A stretch of DNA of 37,433 nucleotides from Shewanella sp. MBTL60-007 (GCF_019654915.1 NZ_BPET01000060.1:1-37433); one strand, 5' to 3'; counted from the stretch's first letter, positions 16,057 through 25,362 are shown. Notes: generated from the sequence alone by a model not told the origin. A program made the numbers and translations.

Positions 16057-16422
16057 GTGGCAATTAAACATTTTCTATCGCTTTCATACGTGTTGGCGAT
16101 AAGTGTCATTATGTTGAGTAGTTCAGGGTTAATGGCTGCACAGCCAGCAACGAATCGTACCGACTCTCTGTCTGAACAAGCGGAAAAAGCTAAGCTGCGA
16201 GTAGAGAGCGAACAGCTGAAAAAAGCCCGTGAAGCAGCAAAGCAGACTGAGGCGCGAGAAAAGAAAGTCTTGGATAGACAGGAGTCTGGTGATTGGGAAA
16301 GCGAGCAAAGAGAGAAGGCGCAGCAGCAATTTAACAAGCGAGAATCTCGTCAAGAGAAGTACTTGCGGGAAGCGAAAGAAGCGGCAAGTCGCGAACGCAA
16401 AATCCCCAAACCTTTTGAATAG
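16057..16422 (+). CDS. Small exported, charged coiled-coil hypothetical protein
   Basis: The 121-residue precursor has a signal peptide (hydrophobic residues 8-27, ending about LMAA). After it comes a highly charged Glu/Lys/Arg/Gln region predicted to be one long helix or coiled coil (SEQAEKAKLRVESEQLKKAR and onward). GTG 16057 is the start, with AAGGA at 16046-16050. No family recognised. The next gene starts 37 bases later, so they may be co-transcribed. Composition alone would fit a periplasmic spacer or scaffold protein, but that is inference. Confidence 0.65.
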   Translation: MAIKHFLSLSYVLAISVIMLSSSGLMAAQPATNRTDSLSEQAEKAKLRVESEQLKKAREAAKQTEAREKKVLDRQESGDWESEQREKAQQQFNKRESRQEKYLREAKEAASRERKIPKPFE

Positions 16423-16459
16423 TGAATGATTACGAAATGAGTAGAGTTAGGAATATCCT

Positions 16460-17095
16460 GTGAGTATTTGTCCCCTGTGTCAGCAGCCTAGTTTACAGGC
16501 TTTCCATCAAGATAAGTTTAGAGAGTATCAGCGCTGCGATAATTGCCAGCTGGTCAGTGTTCCAGATAGCTTCTTACTCAACAGCGAGGACGAAAAAGCG
16601 GTTTACGATCAGCATCAAAATAACCCTGATGATCTCGGCTATCGCAAATTTTTATCAAGGGCGCTGGATCCTGTTTTAGAACGAGTATCTCAAGACGCCG
16701 AGGGGTTAGATTTTGGCTGTGGCCCAGGCCCCACGATCAGCGTGATGGCAGCAGAAAAGGGCATTAAAGTTGAGAATTACGATCTCTATTATTGCCACGA
16801 TCCTCAAAAGCTGCAGAAGCAATATGATTTTGTCACTATTACAGAGGTGATTGAGCATGTAGCGGATGCTAAATCTTTATTAGTAACACTAGATAGTTTG
16901 TTGAAACCGGGCGGCTTACTGATGATTATGACTAAGCGCGCAGGCGATCTTGAGGCTTTCAGCAGATGGCATTATAAAGGCGATCCGACTCATATTCGTT
17001 TTTACTCAACGGCGACTTTTGAGTGGATAGCGCAGCACTATGATTGGCGCTTAGATGTATTGGGGAATGATGTAGTTCTGCTTACTAAACCTTAA
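16460..17095 (+). CDS. Class I SAM-dependent methyltransferase
   Basis: This 211-residue protein has an N-terminal zinc-ribbon-like pair, CPLC (residues 4-7) and CDNC (26-29). A Rossmann methyltransferase domain follows, with motif I LDFGCGPGP near residue 88 and a later ITEVIEHVADAKSLL acidic-loop motif. The KPGGLLMIMTKR post-strand loop fits as well. It resembles methyltransferase-12/type-11 enzymes; the substrate is not identifiable. GTG 16460 follows TTAGGA. It is 37 bases after the small secreted protein gene. Confidence 0.85.
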   Translation: MSICPLCQQPSLQAFHQDKFREYQRCDNCQLVSVPDSFLLNSEDEKAVYDQHQNNPDDLGYRKFLSRALDPVLERVSQDAEGLDFGCGPGPTISVMAAEKGIKVENYDLYYCHDPQKLQKQYDFVTITEVIEHVADAKSLLVTLDSLLKPGGLLMIMTKRAGDLEAFSRWHYKGDPTHIRFYSTATFEWIAQHYDWRLDVLGNDVVLLTKP

Positions 17096-17158
17096 ATATC
17101 CCCAGCCTTAATGGTGGGGCAAGTGTTTTGCGAAAATATGAACAAAGGAATGAACGAC

Positions 17159-18130
17159 ATGAAAATAGCAAGATGGACATCTATCTATTCGCTGTGGATC
17201 TGTTTAAGCCTGGCGCTACCGAGCGCCGCTATGGCCGCAAACCATAAGGCGATTAGCTTCTTGAATAAAGAGGATGCTGCCGAAGTACTGACTCAAGAGG
17301 ATGATTTCGTGCGTGGGATAAGCCAATTTGATATGGCCTCACGGATGAAGCGAGAAGGTAGCCCGACTAAGAGTGAGTATCTAAGCTTTGTTGGCGAGCA
17401 GACCTTAAACTGGACGCCCCAAGAGCGCAGCGCCGTGAAGCAAGCATTTGCGCAGCTTCAACCTAAGTTGAAATCATTGAAAGTGGTGTTACCTGAGCCG
17501 ATTGAGTTTATTAAGACGACTGGGCTAGAGGAGGGCGGCGCCGCTTATACACGTGGTCAAGCTATCGTGCTGCAGCAGAAGCAGCTTGCTAATGTGTCAA
17601 GATTACCCAGCTTAATCGCCCATGAACTATTACATGTCTATTCCCGTTTTAACCCTGAAATGAAGCGAAAGCTTTATCAAGCAATTGGGTTTTACCCTGT
17701 TGGGGAAATTCCTTTTCCAGCATCAATTGCTAAGCAAAAAATAACTAATCCAGATGCACCGATTAATGACTTTGCTATTAGGGTCAGCTATCAGGGGAAA
17801 ATGGTCTGGGTGGTGCCGATTCTGTACTCAGAGGATAAGCAATACAGCTTAGAGCGAGGCGGAGAGTTTTTTGATTACCTCGAGTTTATGTTCGTGGTTA
17901 TCGGCAGTGACGAGAAGCCTAATATGACAGCTTATGATCCTGATAATGCACAAATTGTAAAGGTATCTGAATTTAAAGGCTTCTTTAAGCAGATTGGTCG
18001 CAATACTAACTATATTATCCACCCCGAAGAGATCATCGCAGAGAACTTCTCCTTCCTGATGACGGGAGAGGTCGAGCTTAAGTCGCCAGAATTGCTACAT
18101 AAGATAGAGCAGGTTTTTTTAGCTCAGTAA
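17159..18130 (+). CDS. Secreted HExxH metallopeptidase-like protein
   Basis: This 323-residue precursor has a signal peptide (MKIARWTSIYSL..., ending AMA at about residue 26). HELLH near residue 155 is a zincin-type metal site, and HPEEIIAENF near residue 290 could supply the third ligand. That layout suggests a periplasmic or secreted metallopeptidase, although the surrounding family is not one I can name. ATG 17159 is chosen because AAAGGA at 17144-17149 is correctly spaced; upstream in-frame ATGs would precede the signal peptide with a polar stretch. The gene is convergent with the PilZ gene, with a 13-base gap. Confidence 0.75.
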   Translation: MKIARWTSIYSLWICLSLALPSAAMAANHKAISFLNKEDAAEVLTQEDDFVRGISQFDMASRMKREGSPTKSEYLSFVGEQTLNWTPQERSAVKQAFAQLQPKLKSLKVVLPEPIEFIKTTGLEEGGAAYTRGQAIVLQQKQLANVSRLPSLIAHELLHVYSRFNPEMKRKLYQAIGFYPVGEIPFPASIAKQKITNPDAPINDFAIRVSYQGKMVWVVPILYSEDKQYSLERGGEFFDYLEFMFVVIGSDEKPNMTAYDPDNAQIVKVSEFKGFFKQIGRNTNYIIHPEEIIAENFSFLMTGEVELKSPELLHKIEQVFLAQ

Positions 18131-18143
18131 GCGATAGCTAGGG

Positions 18144-18812
18144 TTACTGGTTTAGGTGCAGTAAGATGATCTGCTGCACCAAGCGCTCATTATGTTCTGG
18201 GTCGGCATCGAGGGTAAATCCATATTGAGCGAGTCTTGAAGAGGAATCGAGCTCTTGCTGGTTTTTAATGGTAATAGCTATGCTCTTTTCCTTGCCATCG
18301 AAGTTCATCTTAAGTCGATACTGACTATCGATATTAGCACTAGCTAGCGCCTCGCTGACAAAGGCGCCCCCCTTAATAGAGATATCCCTTAGGTAGCCTG
18401 TCGAGAGGATCTCATCAGAGTCTATCCTTATTAAGTTGGCGCTGATATTGATTGGGATGCGTGAGTGCTGCCTTAAAGAGACGGTTTGTAGCTCTTTGGG
18501 GTAGCGTATAACAAGCCAACGCCCCACAATAGAGATGACTTGGTGAATATTGCTTCTAAACGCTAAGATATTGGCATCTTGCTCATCGCTACTGACGACT
18601 CTAACTATCACGCTTTGCTTGTCCGTAATAAATGCACTCGCCCCCCGCCAAGCCTTGTCATTGCCATGGGCTAAGATCACCGCACGCCCGGGATCAACAC
18701 CAATTAAGCGACTACGCAGGCGTATGTTACTTGTCGGCGTTAGTAGTTGTAGGTGCACCTCTGTATTGCAGGTGAGATTATCTAACGTGTTGAAATCCTT
18801 CTCTGATGACAT
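18144..18812 (-). CDS. PilZ-domain c-di-GMP-binding protein (YcgR-like)
   Basis: The 222-residue protein has an N-terminal YcgR/PilZN-like beta domain (about residues 15-105). A PilZ domain follows, with the c-di-GMP signature RQHSR (RxxxR, near residue 115) and DISIKGGAF ((D/N)xSxxGG, near 142). Such proteins bind c-di-GMP and alter motility, adhesion or polysaccharide export. It is encoded near a GGDEF/EAL protein and an adhesin, which fits a surface-behaviour role, although no direct link is shown. Confidence 0.85.
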   Translation of the reverse strand: MSSEKDFNTLDNLTCNTEVHLQLLTPTSNIRLRSRLIGVDPGRAVILAHGNDKAWRGASAFITDKQSVIVRVVSSDEQDANILAFRSNIHQVISIVGRWLVIRYPKELQTVSLRQHSRIPINISANLIRIDSDEILSTGYLRDISIKGGAFVSEALASANIDSQYRLKMNFDGKEKSIAITIKNQQELDSSSRLAQYGFTLDADPEHNERLVQQIILLHLNQ

Positions 18813-19042
18813 AAGTATCCTTTAGTCCATGAAATAGGCTCTAAGCGAAATGATATATAAGCGTAGTTAAAGTTAGCATGCAACTGGGTTTATGTCAGAG
18901 TAACCAGAGGTTACAAATGTTTGTCGTTGTTCATTTGATTTTCATGACAAATTGCTTTTTGATGTTAACTGATTTTATTGTGGTCAATGATCGCGCACAG
19001 CTAATCACACCAGTTCAGAGTCAAAATTGAGGAATGACATTC

Positions 19043-19061
19043 CGCCATCTTCTTGATGGCG
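19043..19061 (+). promoter_or_regulatory. Leader hairpin before M16 peptidase operon
   Basis: CGCCATC-TTCTT-GATGGCG is a perfect 7-bp stem 25 bases upstream of the start codon. The adjacent GGAATGACATTCC (19031-19043) is a second short palindrome. The Shine-Dalgarno AAGGAG is left free downstream, so it may stabilise or modulate the mRNA. Confidence 0.4.
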
Positions 19062-19086
19062 AGGGTGCTTAAACAAGGAGCGAATA

Positions 19087-20418
19087 ATGAAGCGCTACAC
19101 TAAGGCGTTGGTACTGTCTATTGGCCTGCTACTAGCAACGCCAATGGTACAAGCAACGCAGGCCAAAGATATCCAGAGTTTCACTTTGGATAACGGCATG
19201 AAGATTATGGTATTGGAAGACAGTTCAATACCTAACGCCAATATGTACCTTTTTTGGAAGGTAGGCTCACGCAATGAGGTGCCGGGGATCACTGGGATCT
19301 CGCACTTCTTTGAACACATGATGTTTAACGGTTCGAAGAAATATGGCCCTAAGATGTTTGACCGCACCATGGAAGCGGCTGGTGGGGCAAACAACGCCTA
19401 TACCACGGAGAACTTAACCGTCTATACCGACTGGTTCCCTGCAAGTGCACTAGAAACTATTTTTGATCTTGAAGCCGATCGTATCGAGAATTTAGATATC
19501 AATGAGAAGATGGTCGAAAGTGAGCGTGGCGTAGTAGCCTCAGAACGTTTGACCGGGCTAGAAAACTCTAACTGGCGTGTGTTGCAAGAAGAGCTTAAAG
19601 GTGCCGCGTTCAGAGCGCACCCTTATAGTTGGTCGGTCATCGGCCACGAATCAGATATTGCCGCTTGGACGTTAGAAGACTTAACCCAATACCACAAGAC
19701 CTATTACGCGCCAAACAACGCGGTAGTGGTGATAGCTGGCGATGTGAAATTGGCCGAAGTGAAGCAGTTAGCCGATAAATACTTTGCGCCTATTCCTGCA
19801 CAGGCACCACCGCGAGAGGTGAAAACTGTCGAGCCGCTACAAAAGGGTGAGCGCCGCGTCTTCGTGCAGAAGGCATCGGTAAGTACTCCTAATGTCATGC
19901 TAGGCTACCATATTCCTGCGACCTCAAATGCCGACTATTATGCCCTAGATCTATTGTCATCCATCATGACCACGGGCAACAGCTCGCGCATGTATCAAGG
20001 CTTAGTCGATAAGCAAGTCGCTATCGAAGTCGATACCTATATGCCGATGTCTTTCGACCCTAATCTATTTTATGTCATGGGGGTTGCTAATCCAGGAGTG
20101 ACTGCGCCGGAGCTAGAAGATGCGATGATCAGTGAGATCAACCGCATTGCCCGTGACGGTGTAACGGCCGAGGAGCTTGAAAAGGTCAAAAATATCAAGC
20201 TAATGGGCTTTTATCGCGCCATGGAAACCATTAACGGTAAGGCCAATACCATAGGCACTTATGAGTTATTTTTCGGCAGTTATGACAAGCTGTTTAACGC
20301 ACCAGAGGCCTATAACAAGGTAACGCCTGAAGATATTCAGCGTGTGGCGCAAACTTACCTGAAACGTGCAAATCGCACCGTTGCCGTGCTGGCTGCAACC
20401 GAGGAGGCTGACCAATGA
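19087..20418 (+). CDS. M16 zinc peptidase, catalytic member
   Basis: This 443-residue protein has a signal peptide (ending about VQA, residue 20) and the inverted zinc motif HFFEH at residues 73-77. The downstream acidic region ERGVVASER could give the third ligand. It is an M16B (pitrilysin/processing-peptidase-like) enzyme in the periplasm. Its stop overlaps the next start (ATGA), and the partner lacks HxxEH. Such pairs are known in proteobacteria, with one catalytic and one structural subunit forming a heterodimer that degrades peptides. AAGGAG precedes the ATG. Confidence 0.92.
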   Translation: MKRYTKALVLSIGLLLATPMVQATQAKDIQSFTLDNGMKIMVLEDSSIPNANMYLFWKVGSRNEVPGITGISHFFEHMMFNGSKKYGPKMFDRTMEAAGGANNAYTTENLTVYTDWFPASALETIFDLEADRIENLDINEKMVESERGVVASERLTGLENSNWRVLQEELKGAAFRAHPYSWSVIGHESDIAAWTLEDLTQYHKTYYAPNNAVVVIAGDVKLAEVKQLADKYFAPIPAQAPPREVKTVEPLQKGERRVFVQKASVSTPNVMLGYHIPATSNADYYALDLLSSIMTTGNSSRMYQGLVDKQVAIEVDTYMPMSFDPNLFYVMGVANPGVTAPELEDAMISEINRIARDGVTAEELEKVKNIKLMGFYRAMETINGKANTIGTYELFFGSYDKLFNAPEAYNKVTPEDIQRVAQTYLKRANRTVAVLAATEEADQ

Positions 20419-21881
20419 GAAAGTGTAATTCAACCTTAAGCGCCTCGAAAGCCCTGCTGCAATCGAAGAAATTAATCACAGCAATGGCCGTTGCGGGTAC
20501 GTTAGCCTTAACGGGGTGTGCCGCTAATACCGAGAGTAGCAATACAGTGGATACCGGCAGTTTTAGCGTGCCAGCCTATCAAAAGGTAACTCTTTCTAAC
20601 GGTTTAACCGTGTATATGATGCCCCAGCGTGAAGTGCCACTCATCACTGTGGACGCTATAGTGCGAGCGGGAGCCGTCAACGACACCACTTCAGGTGTAG
20701 CAGAGATGACCGCAGCAGGTTTGATGCTAGGTGCTGGCGGCAAGAGTAAGCTTGAGATAGAGCAAGAGGTGGATTTCTTAGGAGCCAGTCTAAGCAGCGG
20801 TGCTGGTAAAGAGGGCAGCTATATTAGCGCTAACTTTATGGCGAAAGATGCCGACAAGATGCTGCCGCTAATCAAAAATATGTTGCTGTCGCCAGACTTC
20901 GATACCAAAGAGTTTGATAAGTTGCGTCAGCGAGAAATTGCTGGTTTATCGCAATCGAAAGAGAGTCCGCGAGCGGTGATCAGCCGTTACTTCGATAAGC
21001 TGGTTTTTGGTGAGCATCCATACGGTAATGCTACATCGGGTAACAGCGATTCGTTAGCCGAGTTGACCATTGCACAGCTTCGGGCCTTTCATAAGAGCTA
21101 CTATCAGCCATCAAACACGGCCATCAGTGTTGTGGGCGACTTTGAGCCTGCAAAGATGCAGGCCAAGTTGGAAAGTTTGTTTGCAGATTGGCAAGACTCT
21201 GAGCCGGTATCGCTAGTCGACCTGTCAAAAGGCCTGCCTAGGTTTGATAACAGTGAAGTGTTGCTGGTGGATAAGGGGGATGCCATCGAGACCACTTTCC
21301 TGATCGGTGGCATGGGGATCAGCCGTGATAATCCCGATTTTGTAGGGCTTACCGTGGTTAATACCATATTAGGTGGCCGCTTTACCTCATGGTTAAATGA
21401 TGAGTTACGCGTCAATGCGGGCCTGACTTATGGGGCGCGCTCAGGCTTTAGTGCCTACTCTGCCGCAGGTACCTTTAAGATCAGTACTTTTACTAAGACC
21501 GCAACCACTAAGGAAACCATCGACCTTGCACTCAAGACCTATGCGAGGTTGTGGCAGCAAGGCTTAGACCAAGCCACCTTGGACTCGGCCAAAGCCTATG
21601 TAAAAGGTCAGTTCCCGCCTAAGTATGAGACTAGCAGCCAGCTTGCAGGCTTGATGACGGATATGTATCTGTACGGTTTCGATGATGCCTTTATCAACGA
21701 GTTTCAGGCAAAGGTGGATGGTTTAACGCTAGAGGAGTCTAAGCGTTTAATCGATACTTACTTCCCGAAAGAAAATCTACAGTTTGTCATCATAGGGAAT
21801 GCGGCCAAGATAGCGCCGATTGCCAAGGAGTATGGCAAGGTCAAGAAGGTAGATATCACCGAAGTCGGGTTTGGCGGTTAA
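20415..21881 (+). CDS. M16 peptidase-like lipoprotein partner (non-catalytic)
   Basis: This 488-residue protein has a lipoprotein signal with lipobox LTGC at about residues 32-35, so it is predicted to be lipid-anchored. The M16 fold is visible, but the position matching HxxEH reads GVAEMTAAGLM, so zinc and catalytic residues are missing. The late RxxxSxxxL-like pattern seen in C-type subunits is more typical of the partner. The start overlaps the catalytic gene by four bases with GAGGAGG upstream, implying coupled translation and a fixed ratio. It would form the substrate-chamber half of the heterodimer. Confidence 0.9.
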   Translation: MRKCNSTLSASKALLQSKKLITAMAVAGTLALTGCAANTESSNTVDTGSFSVPAYQKVTLSNGLTVYMMPQREVPLITVDAIVRAGAVNDTTSGVAEMTAAGLMLGAGGKSKLEIEQEVDFLGASLSSGAGKEGSYISANFMAKDADKMLPLIKNMLLSPDFDTKEFDKLRQREIAGLSQSKESPRAVISRYFDKLVFGEHPYGNATSGNSDSLAELTIAQLRAFHKSYYQPSNTAISVVGDFEPAKMQAKLESLFADWQDSEPVSLVDLSKGLPRFDNSEVLLVDKGDAIETTFLIGGMGISRDNPDFVGLTVVNTILGGRFTSWLNDELRVNAGLTYGARSGFSAYSAAGTFKISTFTKTATTKETIDLALKTYARLWQQGLDQATLDSAKAYVKGQFPPKYETSSQLAGLMTDMYLYGFDDAFINEFQAKVDGLTLEESKRLIDTYFPKENLQFVIIGNAAKIAPIAKEYGKVKKVDITEVGFGG

Positions 21882-21916
21882 GCTCCTCTCGAACATAACT
21901 CATGAGTGTAAACAGC

Positions 21917-21943
21917 AAAAGCCGCGACTATCGCGGCTTTTTT
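21917..21943 (+). terminator. Strong intrinsic terminator, element copy A
   Basis: AAAAGCCGCGA-CTA-TCGCGGCTTTTTT is a textbook terminator after the M16 pair. The same stem, GCCGCGA-CTA-TCGCGGC, recurs after the adhesin gene. A second stem, CCAAAAGC (21963-21970) with GCTTTTGG (21983-21990), follows. Confidence 0.95.
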
Positions 21944-22176
21944 GTGTCTGGAACACTTATGCCAAAAGCCCACGGATGGATAGCTTTTGGCTTTGTGTCT
22001 GCAATTCCAACCTTAGTTTAAAACCGTCAAAGTTAAGCTTGCCAGTGAAAAAGGTGGAAACTTTCTATTAGTGCTGGTTTTTAATACTAAGTTTCTTAAT
22101 TCTCTTAGTGATGTTTAGTAATCGACGAATACCCAAAATGCTCCACAGGAATTAACACCAACTAGGGTATTTTACT

Positions 22177-24528
22177 GTGAAAAAATCAATCATCGCTTTG
22201 TCTGTTTTATCTGTTCTGTCTATTAACTTTGCCAATGCCGCAAGCTCAATTGAGCACCAAGTTAAAGAAAATAAAGCTGATATCGACTTCATTTACGATG
22301 TCACACATCGCCAAGATCAAGATATTATGAAGCTTGAGTATGAGGCAACTCAAAGTCGCAACGACATTAATCAAATCAATAGCAACTTCGAAGCGATGTC
22401 AGACATCGTTGAGAGCCACCAAGAGTCGCTAATTAACCTTGAGTCGGTAACGAATAACTTACATAAGTCAGGTGAGATGGAGGCGGCTCGCCTAGAAAAG
22501 CGTATAGATGAAGTTGCAAGCAATGGCTATGACGATGCTGAGCTTCGTTCTGAAGGCCGAGAGTTCGTTAACACTCGCCTACAAAGTTTAGATAGCTCAG
22601 TGCAGAGCCGCATGCAGGATCTATCTACTGATGTAGATACTCGCTTAAATTCAGCTTATACCTCAGGTGCAGATGAAGCCGCTCGCCTTGATAAGCGTAT
22701 CGATGCTATCAATACTGACAAGTTTGACGATGCTGAGCTTCGTTCTGAAGGCCGTGAGTTCGTTAACACTCGCCTACAAAGTTTAGATAGCTCGGTGCAG
22801 AGCCGCATGCAGGATCTATCTACTGATGTAGATGCTCGCTTAAATTCAGCTTATACCTCAGGTGCAGATGAAGCCGCTCGCCTTGATAAGCGTATCGATG
22901 CTATCAATACTGACAAGTTTGACGATGCTGAGCTTCGTTCTGAAGGCCGTGAGTTCGTTAACACTCGCCTACAAAGTTTAGATAGCTCGGTGCAGAGCCG
23001 CATGCAGGATCTATCTACTGATGTAGATGCTCGCTTAAATTCAGCTTATACCTCAGGTGCAGATGAAGCAGCGCGTCTCGATAAGCGTATCGATAGAATT
23101 AATCGCGATGGTTATGACGATACTCAACTAAGACGAGAAGCATCAGAGTATGCAGCTCACGTTGATAAAGATGTAGATAATTTGTTTAAGGGAGTGAGCC
23201 AGAACTTCCATGCGATTACCGATCTAAAACTAGAACATGAAGTTTTAGCTGATAAAGGTAAGGTCGCTTATGACTCTCTGCGTGCCGATGGTGAACGTGA
23301 AGTCGCTAAGCTCGAGTCGGTTGTTAATGGTGCCCAACGTACGGGCGAAATTGAACGTGCAAGAATGAATAACGCTATTCGTAAAGATGCTGAGCAGGCA
23401 TTAAGCGGCCTGAGTAAAGGGGTTGATTCACGTATGAACCATCTTGCTAACTCTGGTGCAGATGAAGCGGCTCGCCTTGATAAGCGCATTGATGATATCT
23501 CTTTTGATGACTCTACAATCCGTAAAGATGCAGAGCAGGCATTAAGTGGCTTGAGCAAAGGTGTTGATTCACGTATGAATCATCTTGCCAACTCGGGGGC
23601 TGACGAAGCCGCTCGCCTTGATAAGCGTATTGATGAAGTTGCTGAAAAGGGTTATGACGACAGTCAGATCCGTGAAGATGGCCAAGCGGCTTACGAAGAT
23701 GCCTTAGCAAAAGGTGAGCACGCCTATAAAGACTTGGCGGAAAAAGGTCAGGAGTATGTGGATGGCAAGTTCAATAAGCTGGATGTGGACTTTAAAGAAA
23801 CTCAGCAAGCGATGGTCGTTGTTCAAAACCAAGCTCGCCAAAACTATGAGCATATCGGTGAGAACCGTCAACGCATTGCAGATAACGCAGCAGCTATCGA
23901 AGAAGCTAAAAATAGTGGTGGTGCAGCGATTACTGATGCTGATCTGAAAGCGGCTCGTGCTGAAGCTAAGCAAATTGCTAATAACGCAGCCAATAAGGCG
24001 ATAGAAGATGCGGTGAGTAATGTTGAGATCGACGCTGACACAGCAAAAGCTGTTGAAGCAGAAGTAGCTAAGGTTGCCGAGAAGGTAATTGCTGATGCGG
24101 TATCAAAGGTAGATACCGATGCCGCATTGAAAGAGTTTTTTGACACGCTTAATAAGCAGGACCGCGCTATTCGTGGTGATGGTGCAGCTCAAGTGGCGCG
24201 TTTAGATGGCCGCATCGATGCCAACACTAAGGCTATTGAGGAAAACACCAAGAAGATAGAAGCACTTGAAAACCGTATCGATGGTTTCCAAGATTACATG
24301 AATGAAAATGCCGCTATGACTAACGCATTATCTGGTCTACCTCAGCCATACGGTGTCGGTAAAGTGCAAGTGGGTGTGGGTTTAGGTTTTGCCAGTGACA
24401 AGAAGGCGGTCGCCATTGGTATGGGCTACCGTGCAACTGACGCAGTCGTTATCCGCGCGGGGATCTCTAAGTCGGCAGGTAGCCGCGGTGATGTTCAAGG
24501 TAACGTTGCTGTGGGTTATGAGTTCTAG
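22177..24528 (+). CDS. YadA-type trimeric autotransporter adhesin
   Basis: The 783-residue precursor starts MKKSIIALSVLSVLS with a signal peptide ending NA (about residue 22). A very long coiled-coil stalk follows, with repeated DKRI/ARLDKRID motifs. The C-terminal 70 residues form a YadA-anchor barrel (GVGKVQVGVGLGFAS...GNVAVGYEF) ending in Phe. It should trimerise and export itself through the outer membrane. No recognisable YadA head domain is seen, so adhesion may come from the stalk or N-terminus. Three near-identical 65-residue repeats (22531-23115) and two 47-residue repeats (23377-23658) make it prone to length changes. GTG 22177 follows AGGG. Confidence 0.9.
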   Translation: MKKSIIALSVLSVLSINFANAASSIEHQVKENKADIDFIYDVTHRQDQDIMKLEYEATQSRNDINQINSNFEAMSDIVESHQESLINLESVTNNLHKSGEMEAARLEKRIDEVASNGYDDAELRSEGREFVNTRLQSLDSSVQSRMQDLSTDVDTRLNSAYTSGADEAARLDKRIDAINTDKFDDAELRSEGREFVNTRLQSLDSSVQSRMQDLSTDVDARLNSAYTSGADEAARLDKRIDAINTDKFDDAELRSEGREFVNTRLQSLDSSVQSRMQDLSTDVDARLNSAYTSGADEAARLDKRIDRINRDGYDDTQLRREASEYAAHVDKDVDNLFKGVSQNFHAITDLKLEHEVLADKGKVAYDSLRADGEREVAKLESVVNGAQRTGEIERARMNNAIRKDAEQALSGLSKGVDSRMNHLANSGADEAARLDKRIDDISFDDSTIRKDAEQALSGLSKGVDSRMNHLANSGADEAARLDKRIDEVAEKGYDDSQIREDGQAAYEDALAKGEHAYKDLAEKGQEYVDGKFNKLDVDFKETQQAMVVVQNQARQNYEHIGENRQRIADNAAAIEEAKNSGGAAITDADLKAARAEAKQIANNAANKAIEDAVSNVEIDADTAKAVEAEVAKVAEKVIADAVSKVDTDAALKEFFDTLNKQDRAIRGDGAAQVARLDGRIDANTKAIEENTKKIEALENRIDGFQDYMNENAAMTNALSGLPQPYGVGKVQVGVGLGFASDKKAVAIGMGYRATDAVVIRAGISKSAGSRGDVQGNVAVGYEF
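22531..23115 (+). repeat. Three tandem 195-bp repeats in adhesin stalk
   Basis: Units start at 22531, 22726 and 22921, exactly 195 bases apart and almost identical; the last diverges near its end. Each codes for 65 residues, so unequal crossing-over would keep the frame. A second in-frame repeat with a 141-base period starts at 23377 and 23518. Confidence 0.95.
23377..23658 (+). repeat. Two tandem 141-bp repeats in adhesin stalk
   Basis: Copies starting at 23377 and 23518 encode 47 residues each, beginning IRKDAEQALSGLSKGVDSRM. They differ at scattered positions, so they look older than the 195-bp repeats. Confidence 0.9.
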
Positions 24529-24602
24529 AGTTTAAGAACCCTTGCCAAGGATGGCGAACCTAATGGATCTAGGTTTACATTTATTTGAGAAAAGATATAC
24601 AC

Positions 24603-24632
24603 AAAAAAGCCGCGACTATCGCGGCTTTTTTT
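24603..24632. terminator. Bidirectional terminator, element copy B
   Basis: AAAAAAGCCGCGA-CTA-TCGCGGCTTTTTTT has A and T runs on both sides, so it can serve both the adhesin gene and the convergent trmL gene. The stem is identical to the one at 21917, and the sequence after it is also related. Confidence 0.95.
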
Positions 24633-24705
24633 ATGATTTATAAGCCCATGAACGGGCAGCTTTTGGCGTTATGTCTGACACATTTATGCTCGAATACGAG
24701 CCTGC

Positions 24706-25167
24706 TTACATACCGGCGTAATCTAACTGACGCCAAGCTTCGTAGCTGATAATGGCAACGGCATTCGACAGGTTCAGGCTGCGGCTGGTGGACATCATAG
24801 GAATACGCAGGCGCTGCTCAGTAGGAATAGAGTCGATGATATCGGCAGGTAGGCCGCGACTTTCAGGGCCAAATAGTAACACATCGTCTTGCTTAAAGGT
24901 CAGCTCTGAGTGTGGGCGGCTCCCCTTAGTGGTACAGGCCATGATGCGTTTACCAGCCATGGCTTCAAGGAAGGCCTCAAAGTTTTTATGGTGGGTGACA
25001 TTGGCTAAATCGGCATAGTCCAAACCAGCGCGGCGTAATTTTTTGTCCTCTAAATCAAAGCCTAATGGCTCAATCAGATGCAGCTTGCAGCCGTTGTTAG
25101 CGATCAAGCGGATGATATTACCGGTATTTGGGGCGATTTCGGGTTCGTAAAGCGCGATATGGAACAT
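24706..25167 (-). CDS. trmL: tRNA (cytidine/uridine-34 2'-O)-methyltransferase TrmL
   Basis: This 153-residue protein is a SPOUT-fold methyltransferase: MFHIALYEPEIAPNTGNIIR at the start, LLFGPESRGLP (SAM knot) near residue 96, and a LRIPMMSTSRSLNLSNAVAI motif near the end. The length matches E. coli TrmL (157 residues). It methylates the ribose at wobble position 34 of certain leucine tRNAs. The start is set at 25167 so that the protein begins with the conserved MFHIALYEPE; an upstream ATG would add 18 non-conserved residues. Confidence 0.93.
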   Translation of the reverse strand: MFHIALYEPEIAPNTGNIIRLIANNGCKLHLIEPLGFDLEDKKLRRAGLDYADLANVTHHKNFEAFLEAMAGKRIMACTTKGSRPHSELTFKQDDVLLFGPESRGLPADIIDSIPTEQRLRIPMMSTSRSLNLSNAVAIISYEAWRQLDYAGM

Positions 25168-25362
25168 GCTGGCCTGCCTAAAAATTGGTGAGCCGAGATT
25201 ATACGGCAAAAATTCCAACACGGAAAACTCATGTTATTGGCATTGTGTAGCAACAGCAAAGGCTAGCAGAAGGCTACAGGCTGAAGAAGGAGCTGGGATA
25301 TGCGATGACGATCGTGAATATCGGGCTTAGCAATATACCGCAAAGGGATTTGCGTCTATATT

